This document shows, piece after piece, positions 55,174 through 64,000 of a stretch of DNA of 64,000 bases. A program made the position numbers and the translations under genes. How positions within the stretch are numbered: position 1 is the first letter of the stretch; each line of letters starts with the position of its first letter. Below the pieces are notes generated by a model. The model was given only the letters and a program-made list of their open reading frames with translations, ran no database searches and was not told the origin of the DNA. Source of the stretch: Coffea arabica (taxonomy: Eukaryota > Streptophyta > Magnoliopsida > Gentianales > Rubiaceae); contig NC_092317.1 in assembly GCF_036785885.1 (NCBI RefSeq), positions 5,148,501 through 5,212,500 on the forward strand. Reading direction: 5' to 3'.

Positions 55174-55856
55174 AGTATTTTGAAAGGCGTATTTGGGATT
55201 AGCCCTGGGGCAAGGCGCTCCCGAATTGCCCCTGAGCGGTCAAATGGGACATTAGTGTCATGGGGCGGGCGAGTTTTTTCTTTAAGGCGTAAAAAAACAT
55301 ATGCATTTAAAATACAAACACTTTTTTCCCTTTTTTTAAGCTCCAGAAGAACATCCAACCTAGATTTTCTCGTCCTTTGCTTAACGAAGTTGAGACCCTC
55401 AATCTGAACTTGCAATTTTTTGAAAACCTTTCTTATGTAAGCCTACAAGTTTAAGTTGGCGAACACAAATGTTAGTTTAGAATTTAATGATGCAAAGGAG
55501 GTGAAATTTTAGACTTTATGCCTCACATTGAGGATACTCTAAAGAAATAGGAGAAAGACATTCGCTTTGATAATCAAAACTCACAAATATTATTTACTAG
55601 TGCTCTGAAAAAAAGTTTTAGCAACTGTGATCATTAGTTTGCTGGATGATATCAAACCTTTTATGCAATTAATCATCAAAATTTACAATAGTTTGTTGGG
55701 TTTCTACTCATGGCATGGCATTGGTCATATAAGCATGTTTTATTTTAGTCACACAAACAAGTTTTACTTTTCTTATGAAGGCATAAGGTTACAATTTTTC
55801 TTTATTTTATCTAATCCTTTTTTTTGGTATTTTTAATATTATAACACACACGTGCA

Positions 55857-55917
<61 letters not shown>

Positions 55918-56052
55918 TTTGTATTTTTATATTTTTAAAATATTTAAAATATAAATAAAATTTATGGGACTTACGCTCCATGCCTTAAGGCTTTTGCCTC
56001 GTCTGGGTAGATACGAAACGCGGTGCCCAATGCCTTCACTTTTTAAAACACT
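55174..56052. mobile_element. Probable foldback DNA element with AAGGCG-type ends
   Basis: The left end reads AGTATTTTGAAAGGCGTATTTGGG-like sequence and the right end, reverse complemented, AGTGTTTTAAAAAGTGAAGGC followed by ATTGGG. The GC-richer ends (GGCAAGGCGCTCC; CGAAACGCGGTGCCC) enclose AT-rich DNA and a long TA run. Flanks TTCTTAACT and TTCTTTAACT are near-duplicates. The class is uncertain. Confidence 0.55.
55855..55912. repeat. Long (TA)n microsatellite
   Basis: More than 25 TA units follow CACGTGCATGCA. It lies inside the probable foldback element and is likely to be polymorphic. Confidence 0.9.
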
Positions 56053-56691
56053 GTTCTTTAACTTAAGGAAAAGATCTAATTGTTGTTCTTTCATTAGCAC
56101 CAATTTTTTACCTTCTTTTCTATAGTATACCACCAAAGCATCCTTTTATTGTGCTTTGGTCAATATGCTGTCCTTCACCATGAATACATCTGTTAAAAAA
56201 TTCCTTATTGATTACACTTTGACATTCTGTTGTTCAATGCTACCAGAATAACATGCATATATCCACTTTTTCTTTTTCTTTTTAATTTTTTTTTCTCTTG
56301 AAGAGATCAATTTAATTTCTCAAAGCTAGTAGTTCTTAATCTAATTTTCTAAGAGCTTAAATTTATGTTTTCATTTTGGAGATTTCTAATAGATTTTTAA
56401 ATTGGATACATTTGAATAGACCAAGAGTTCTTTTTTGATACAACTGTCTAGCAACTCTACTGTCCAAGTTATATCCTTATTAACTCAATTAAGACGTATA
56501 TGGCTGGATATAAATTGAGATTCTGGTATGTTTTTGTATGCGATAAATAAAATGGGTACAATTGGTGTCGTCTCATTCATTTGGGCATATGCTAATGTTA
56601 TTATACTCCTTACAATTATAAATGACCGATAAAATCATATTTCTGTTAACAACGGTACGTGTTGGTCCAAAAAAAAAAAAACTAAAGCTTT

Positions 56692-56746
56692 ATTTACCAA
56701 AGAAAACACGAATAGTTTACATGTATGTACAGCATATTGTCGCACT
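56692..56746. repeat. Dispersed direct repeat, copy 1
   Basis: ATTTACCAAAGAAAACACGA and the following bases to about GTACAGCATATTGTCG recur about 1.08 kb downstream with a few substitutions. Confidence 0.75.
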
Positions 56747-57398
56747 AGAGGGGAGTGCCCACATATCACGCAAGTGTTTGATACCTGTAGTTAAAGAGAA
56801 TTTTTTATTGAATAAATAATAGTATATCCTGAAAAAAAATAGTTATCAACTATGACAAAATTAATAATAGCATATTCTAATTGCAACACACACTTGTACA
56901 CTTTATTTTATCAATACTTTTACAATTTTACCGTTTCTAAAAGGCCCCTACAGATGTCAATTGAAAATCGTCCAAAAGCAGATATAAGCTATCTCACAAA
57001 GAAATATCCTTCAACGGTTAGTTATAGCAACGTGTTAATTGCACAATGTGTTAATATGTTTTTGTGTTAATTGTACAACAAAAGCTGCACTTCAATTAAA
57101 TGTGTTTATAACATCATTTCAGTAATTACACCGACACATAAGCTTATATGAGTTCTACTCGATGCAAAAACGGTTGCAAAATAATTTCATATTCCAGAAA
57201 TACTCAAATGTCTCCATAAATCAAAGTTTTAAATGTACGAGAAATAAGGGCATTTCAATAAATATATTTAAACACATGCTGCCCTCGATTGCATCAAAAA
57301 TTTTAAAAAAACTACACAACATTTCACATTCCTAAAAAGCTCCTATCTATGCGGTTGAAATTAAAATCTCACTGTGACCACAACTTATTCTTATATAG

Positions 57399-57731
57399 TA
57401 CTCCCTCCGTCCCACTTTGATAGTCCTGATTCTTTTTTCACACAGTTTAATAAAAAGTAGTTAACTTTGTTGGAACAATCAATTTAGGTAGCTATTTTCC
57501 TAAAATTCCCTCACATTAATTAGAGTACAACTTTATGGGAACTTAAATTGATGGTAAAAAAAGAATCAACTCTCATTAAATGGGGTAGGTTTATAGTAAC
57601 AACAACTTACATTGAATAAAGATATTTTAGGAAAATTAAAATACAACTACATTCTTCAATTGAAAAGTGGACTACAATTTGGGACAGACGAAAAAGGAAA
57701 ACAGGACAATCAAAGTGGGACGGAGGGAGTA
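57399..57731. mobile_element. Stowaway-type (Tc1/mariner) MITE
   Basis: The 329-base body is 57401-57729, flanked by TA on each side. The left end CTCCCTCCGTCCCACTTTGA is matched by TCAAAGTGGGACGGAGGGAG at the right end, a near-perfect inverted repeat of at least 20 bases. This is the classic plant Stowaway signature. No transposase is encoded. Confidence 0.97.
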
Positions 57732-57767
57732 TAAGGAAAAAGATACAGCGTATTTTTTTTTTTTGGT

Positions 57768-57822
57768 ATTTACCAAAGAAAACATGAACAGTTTACGTGT
57801 ATGTACAGCGTATTGTCGTATA
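57768..57822. repeat. Dispersed direct repeat, copy 2
   Basis: ATTTACCAAAGAAAACATGA through GTACAGCGTATTGTCG matches the copy at 56692-56746. The Stowaway element lies between the two copies, close to this one. Confidence 0.75.
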
Positions 57823-60800
57823 CAGTCTAGTTTTCTTGTATATCGAGCCTTCACACTATCTTTCAAGATTTAAAACAATATTGTATAAATAATATTTTAG
57901 AAATAGAAATTAAATAGCTCTATGTTCTGATATTAAAAAACAAAAAAAAAACACTCATATTTGGAAGATGCAGTCGGTCCCCGGGCCTTCCAACGACCAT
58001 ATGGGGTCCGCGTCCAACCTTGTGAGGAGTAGTACAGTAAAATTGCTCGAAGTTTGCAATGATCATTTATGGAAACATACCTTTCGATTATGGAAGCAAA
58101 AGGAACTCCCTTCAGTCGGCATATTTTTCAAATTCTTGTGGATACTGTGAAAGGGATCATGTCTTCAAAATTGAAGGGTCAAACTAAGGAAAGAATATAG
58201 ATTATTGTGATTTCGTTTAGAAGCAAGGTCCTTGTAATTACGGCGAAACATGAAGAAGATCAATTTATGTGCCCTTAAACTACATTGAAATCAAGAAATT
58301 TCAGAAGCTATTTTTTTAATAAAACAAATGAAAGTATTCTGATTTCATGGTTTGATTTTTAACACGAGTAGAACCTTATACAATCAATCAAGACTATTCG
58401 GACATGTTCTCATTACACTTAATCCCCGTAAGATATACCATTATTATCACTTTAACCCCCTAACATTTATTTTGTATCACTTAACTCCCTGTGAGACAAA
58501 ACTATCTTTCTATTAGTATGATTTACTATTTCTTTAGTCATTTGTCTTTTTTTTTTTTTGAACTTCCATTTTTTACCTTCTTTATTTTTTTTTCTCTTGC
58601 TTCTTCTTTTCTCTTTCTTTTCCCAGCCAAAGGTTCATCTCCAAATTAAGACCAGGACAATATAAATTTTTTTTGGGAAATCAAAATAATAGACAAGTCA
58701 CAATATTTTGTGATCACATAACAGTTAATACTAGAGTAATTTCGATTTCCAATTTTTTGCAACATATATAAAAGTTCTATTTAGAATATCAAAGCTCCAA
58801 AGCAATTTTCTGATTCAATCTATTGCTGATAAAAGTGATTAGAAGTTAGGAGAGACAAAAAAGAAAAATATATAAGAAACCATAATAAGAGAGGGGTACT
58901 TTAGTTTTGCAGGAGATTATTTGTAATTAACCCTTTTTATTTCAAAGAATGAGTCCAACCGGATGAACGAATCTCAGTCTGCCCAATCACAATCCTACCC
59001 TTAACATATATAATCATCAGCGCATTTTTGCAAATGATTATTGGTTAGACCTTTTTTTTTATATGTATAATAGTCATTATTTGCATATCTTCAAGTCGAA
59101 ATAGCTAACTACAAAATTAAGTCTTTTTGGGCTTCAAAATAGGTCAAATTACTGTCTAACAATGCATTGAGATGATCAAAATGGTTATGAGCAAAATACA
59201 ATGGAGAATCAAGACTTAGTAACATCTAAAATTGGTCAAGTTAAATTAAATGGAACCCTCGTAGAGCAAATATATAATTGACCAATTGCTTTTAGGTTAA
59301 CATGATTTGATTTTGGCTAGAACCAAATAAAAACTGAATAGTGATAAACAGCCATGATTATGATGCCATCCTTTTCAATCTTGAATTTGATAGTGCTGGA
59401 AATCTAAGAAGATTAGTCTGCTTCTGTAATATTGCTCTCAAAGTTATTGGATTGGCTAGCCGCAAAATTTTTCTACATGAAAAGCCAAAAACATTGTGTA
59501 CACAAGATCGTAGTTGTGTTTGAGAATATCCTATATGAAAACGAATACGTCATTATAAATCACAAAAACAAAAAAGTAAAAGCAAATACATGGTTGGTTA
59601 TGCAAAAGGAACAAAGCTTTCAACTGGAAGAGAATATAATTGAGTACTGGTAGCCCCATTTCCTTTCTTTGGTAGTTTGGTTTCAAAAGCTATTGGTCCA
59701 CGCCTATAAGATACATTGTCTCTTGCCATCTCCAGCGAAAAGGAATTTGAAAGCCATATCTTGCTTTATATGGATATGAATAATGATATTCTCTCGAGTC
59801 CAAGATACTGAATCCCATGTGCATTACTTTGTTTTTTTTTTTAATTTCCCCACTGTTTACTTTTGTTTCTGATTAAAAAACAAAAATGAGAGTTTTGTAC
59901 CTCCTGCAACTTGTACATTTCCTTATCTGGGATCAATGCCGTGATTCTTGTAGAACAAAGAGATCAGAAGATAGTGAAGGAACCAATCATCTTTTCTTGG
60001 GAATCTGGGATTATGCAGCATAACTTTTTTGCCGAGTCGATCCCACGCCCTACTAAAACTCAGAAATATATTACTTTGTAATCTATGAACTGATGAATTA
60101 ATACCTTGAATGATTCTAAAAGCAGGATTTGCACAATGAAAAAAATTTATATGCTAGCTGCTACTCTCAACTACACACAATGACAAAAACCTTAATAAGT
60201 ATACTGATCTAAATAATAATAGTGTAACTATTTCAATGTAAGCACGGATAAATCCACGTCTGCGCATAAATCCACTTCTGATAAACCCACAGGATAAGGA
60301 TTGGGCAATTAGACTTCCTCTTTTGTGGTATTATCCTCTATTGTATCAATGTCAGTCATCTTTTATGGAGAATAAGTTATTTTAAATAATAAATAGAGTA
60401 GAAGAAGTGAATTATTATTCTTGCATCTACAGAGCAACTTAAATTTCTCTATGATGTTTGCCAAAGAAAAGAAGGATTAATCTTCTATACACTGACAGCA
60501 TATACACTTTTAATGTTAGATGCATGATACATAATTTTAATTTAAATTTGAAACTCAAATTTTGCATATGCTCGTATATCCAACCGTGATAGTGTATAAA
60601 AGATTACTCAAAAAAAAAAAAACCTAGATGGAATAACAAAAAAAGGAATTTATAGAGAATGAACTAGGACAAAATAGGTCAAAATATGAATGTGAATTCC
60701 ATGACTTTTGTCTCCTTTTACCTTGTAAGATGAAGCTTTGGACTCTACAAAATGTAGGATAAAGGGCATTACCGTCTAGTTGTTTAATTGGGCAAGTTAG

Positions 60801-60911
60801 TGTGGAAAGATTGGATCTAGGCTTTTCACATTTTCTTTTTCTTTTTTAAGTTTTCTATTTGAGGCGTAGTAAAGTAATATATATCGTTCTACTTTATCTC
60901 CTTCTCTTCAC
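57823..60911. other. Gene-free region
   Basis: I recognise no gene in these 3.1 kb. A segment near 58434-58500 (TTATTATCACTTTAACCCCC) resembles one end of the Mutator-like foldback element at 46832 and is probably a broken relative. Confidence 0.45.
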
Positions 60912-61125
60912 TTTTTTTTTTTTTTTTTGGCAAAATTCGAACATCAAGGCAGATGTTCCCGTCACAAATTTGTATAAGGATGGGCATATGCTCTATAATT
61001 AAGAACTTCTAAAGCAATTTTTTTTCTAAACCCTCATGTCTAATTTGTGTTGGTTAAGGAGTTTGAGGTGAGAATCGAATCCATGTTCAAGAACATAATT
61101 GGATAGCGTACTTCCAACAGCACTC
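60912..61125 (-). mobile_element. Possible SINE relic
   Basis: Read on the minus strand, a B-box-like GGATTCGATTCTCACC (near 61065) is preceded by a weak A-box-like stretch and the segment ends in an A run (T run at 60912-60928 on plus). No target duplication was found. Confidence 0.4.
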
Positions 61126-62083
61126 CCCCTTGCCTCCTTTACCTCCACTATGGTTTATGTAGATGCCGACTTAAAATGATGGCGAACTGAAATGTTTGTC
61201 AAATTTAAAGAGTGAGCAAATGCATGCATCTAAGGGATGGAAGCCGCAATTGGTGGCAGACCTAGTTGCACAACTGATGCAACGTAAAATCAGCTTTTCA
61301 TTTCAACTGTTACACCCTAATCCGCACGGGGCCGAAATTTCTTGTAATTCAGCAATGATAGATATTTTTGTTTTCTTGTTTTTTTTTTCCCTATACTGCA
61401 GTGGTCCTGCAACCCCTGTATCTAATCCTGAGAATTAATGATCGGATTTTGGTATATTTTCTATTTATTGTTGGTGCATAAGGGGGTAACGGGGGATTTT
61501 TGTGAGTTGATAGGAGAGGAGCCAGAAGACTTGTGGGCGTCAAACATAAAGAATCATTGGATGTTTGGATGTGCATGCTCTATTGCCGGTGTGGTGATAA
61601 AAAAGAGATGGTGATATGGAGAAAAAGAGGTTTGGTTTGTTGCCATTTCAGTAAATTGGCAATGTTCCCAGTTGCCAAGAAGCATGGAGGCCAAATCAAC
61701 CCTCAACACACAAGCCTTATCCAGACCAAACTGCTTTCCTTATTAAAAGCAGTGATGCGTAGGGAAACAGACAGTCATATGGAGCGGTGAAAGGCACATT
61801 TGATGATATGTTTGATATATTCTTCCAACAGCTTGATATAATCCTGCTTAACGTGTCAATACCCCACTGCCTCATTCACTTATTGTGGGGCTTTCTCCTT
61901 TGATCTTCTTAGACAAGGATAAAAGAGACTTTGATGCTATGTTTACAAAAATCTGCAACGCTGGCAATGTGGTTGTGGAATTACCCAAACTCGTTGAAAC
62001 CCTTTTCTCTGCACCCTCAAAGCACACAAATTGATGCATCTTTTAATTTGCTTTATGTAGAATTGTATATAGACACCTATATT

Positions 62084-63041
62084 TTAGTTTAGGACAAATT
62101 ATCCCTTTGACCCTTGAACTTTTAGTTTAGGTAAAATTAAACCCTCTAACTATTTGTAGTCAACTTTTAACCTTCGAACTTGTAAAATTGGAAACTCGTG
62201 GCCTTTTGGCTAGTTTATCCGATTTTGCAACCGAAAAGCCAAATCACACGAATGGCAGTATGTTTTAAAGAATAATCTTTTTGTCTGCACAGAAATAAGC
62301 AAAAGTGAACAACTCTATTTTCTTCCCTTTTCCTAAGCCAAATCGCTAATAGATCTCAATAGACAAATTGCGGAGGGAAGGGAGAGAATTGTGCCATGAA
62401 ACAAGCAAAAATGCGCAAATATCGCAGTCCTCCATTTCCTATTTGTCCCTACAGTAAAGTTACAAAGATGAATATTTCGTGGACTGATTGAAACCCAGAA
62501 AGAAGGTACTCCGTTTGCTCACAAGAAATTGGTAGCTATGGGTATTAGGATTAGATTAACGAGGAGATGTGCCGTCGTTCTATTAAGTTGATACAAGGCT
62601 TTCTAAGAAGGATCAATGCAACAGAAAAGCAAAAGGAGGAATTTGAAACTGCAGCATCAAGATCTGAGGCAAAAACTACTAAGTTGAAGGCAAAATTAAG
62701 AGAAACAGAGGAGCATCTACGATGGCAAAAATAGTTGAATAAGTTTCTTGTAAGGGTACTTATGGTAAGTTGGTTGGTTGCTGTAATAATGATGCTTACA
62801 GAGAAAAAAGAGATGGAATCTCTGCTGAAATGCTACAAATGGAGGTAAATGTACTGGGATGATGCTACAAATTCGTGTGATTTGGCTTTTCGGTTGCAAA
62901 ATCGGATAAACTAGCCCAAAGGGCTACAAGTTCCCAATTTTACAAGTTCAAAGAATGAAAATTGACTACAAATAGTTTGAGAGGTTAATTTTACCTAAAC
63001 TAAAAGTTTAAGAGCCAAACGGATAATTTGCCCTTTAGTTT
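62084..63041 (+). mobile_element. Long-inverted-repeat foldback element (Mutator-like / Pack-MULE candidate)
   Basis: Inverted repeats of about 162 bases lie at 62091-62252 and 62872-63034. The outer ends read AGGACAAATTATCC on the left and AGGGCAAATTATCC on the right; the inner ends read TTTGCAACCGAAAAGCC and its complement. TTAGTTT flanks both sides (62084-62090 and 63035-63041), a possible short target duplication. Long inverted repeats and a captured gene-like interior suit a Mutator-like element, although the duplication is only 7 bases where 8-9 is expected. Confidence 0.75.
62561..62845 (+). pseudogene. Captured gene fragment: coiled coil plus membrane tail, GRF-zinc-finger-protein-like
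   Basis: In one frame, 62561-62734 encodes EEMCRRSIKLIQGFLRRINA followed by a Lys/Glu-rich coiled coil ending in LRETEEHLRWQK and a TAG stop. The same frame then encodes FLVRVLMVSWLVAVIMML, a membrane-like segment, and stops again. A short motif like MC.RS..II.GLLRR.N before a coiled coil and C-terminal membrane anchor is how I remember the tails of plant GRF-type zinc-finger proteins. The zinc finger is missing and the stop interrupts the frame, so this is a fragment. Confidence 0.5.
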
Positions 63042-63688
63042 ATGCAGTAGTGAAATGCTACAACTAAGTGTGTGAGCTGTGTGCATGTCCCACACAGTAG
63101 GTCGCTCTATGACGATTAGATTAGATGATGATGAGAGGAGATTTGCCCTCAAGAATTTTGTGGCTGCAAAAAGTAGGCCCAACTGCATGCCTAATTGCCT
63201 AGCCCTTTATGGGGCTTTTTAGTGTAAGGAAATATGAAATACCATACTTCATTATGTAACCATTTCATGAGCAGCATCTACAATTTGTTGCCCTTACCCC
63301 CCTTTATATGTGTCCTGGTTCTTTTTTTGTTTCCCCTATTTTGAGCAGTGGAAATGGAGGACACTACAAATTAAACACGGTCAATTGATCCATTGGTGCT
63401 TACTCATTTAGATGGGACCTCAATTCATTTGAGGCTGGACATGTATAATTCGATTCTCAACGTTTGGTGGCCAAGATATGATCACGAGTGCCCATTTGGA
63501 ATAATTGCAGCTAATCATAATGCTTAACTACAATTTTTTGTGGGATTTACATCTATTTATTAGAAGTTCATAACCATTGACAGAGACCAGGCCCTAGGTT
63601 GACGGAAACATTTAAAGCCAGAAACAATTTGAAACTGTACATAAACATTCAACAGAAAGTTAGGTTGAATTTGAATTCTGGAGGGAGC
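63042..63688. other. Gene-free region
   Basis: I see no gene or repeat that I can name between the foldback element and the terminal SINE. Confidence 0.45.
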
Positions 63689-63956
63689 GAAACAGAAGTC
63701 TCGTAAAACCACTGAACTTTGGTTCAATGGCCATCAAAAAGGGATTAAATTCTTCATTGGACTGTAGGTTAGGATTCGAATCCTACTTGCAGTGAAAAAA
63801 ATCCAAAGGAAGTGCTAAAATACCATTTTGATCTAGTTAGACTTGTATACCTACTAGCTCCTTACACGGTCTCTTTAGGTTCCCCTCCTTATAGAATAAA
63901 ATAAATTAGGTTATATAAATGTTATCGTTGCCGAAAAAGAAAAAAGAAACAGAAGT
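63689..63956 (+). mobile_element. tRNA-derived SINE with 11-bp target duplication
   Basis: The body is about 63700-63945. It has an A-box-like TTGGTTCAATGGCCATC, a B-box-like GGTTAGGATTCGAATCC, and a 3' end GTTATCGTTGCCGAAAAAG running into an A-rich tail. GAAACAGAAGT is repeated exactly at 63689-63699 and 63946-63956. It belongs to a different family from the SINE at 10713. Confidence 0.87.
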
Positions 63957-64000
63957 GTTGTAGGTTATACATATGCTTTTAATTTTCCTTTCTAAAAATG

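Overview
The window is nuclear DNA from a flowering plant, most likely a eudicot; I cannot name the species. It is AT-rich, its genes carry many GT-AG introns, every recognisable protein is a plant family, and the spacers hold plant-type repeats (a Stowaway MITE with CTCCCTCCGTCCC ends, tRNA-derived SINEs, hAT-like and Mutator-like foldback elements).

The first 40 kb is genic. In order: a 19-exon DExH-box RNA helicase on the minus strand (487-10041); an intronless CCT4/TCP-1 delta chaperonin gene on the plus strand (11390-13006); a WAT1-type EamA transporter on the minus strand (16113-18364, 7 exons); a PP2C phosphatase on the minus strand (20523-24865, 10 exons); a nuclear poly(A) polymerase on the plus strand (27131-33459, 12 exons); and a DUF599 membrane protein on the plus strand (37319-39595, 2 exons). 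I assembled the exons by hand from splice sites, reading-frame continuity and remembered family sequence. Every model stays in frame to its stop.

From about 39.6 kb to the end I recognise no intact protein-coding gene. The one clear gene is a MIR156/157-family microRNA on the minus strand (hairpin about 53214-53308), with mature and star sequences both visible. The rest is repeat-rich: a 1.05-kb Mutator-like foldback element; a local duplication of which one copy was later split by a 626-bp hAT-like insertion; a 329-bp Stowaway element; tandem repeats; SINEs; and near the right end a 944-bp foldback element with 163-bp inverted repeats carrying a captured coiled-coil/membrane-tail gene fragment.

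The six genes are housekeeping or membrane functions with no obvious shared pathway. From memory, CCT4, the WAT1-like gene and the DUF599 gene resemble neighbours At3g18190, At3g18200 and At3g18215 in Arabidopsis, and the PP2C and poly(A) polymerase resemble At1g18030 and At1g17980. The block may therefore preserve an ancestral gene order split between two Arabidopsis segments. I found no clearly undescribed system. The most interesting items are the captured fragment, the dated hAT insertion with its empty-site paralogue, the GC-AG intron in the helicase, and the microRNA locus.
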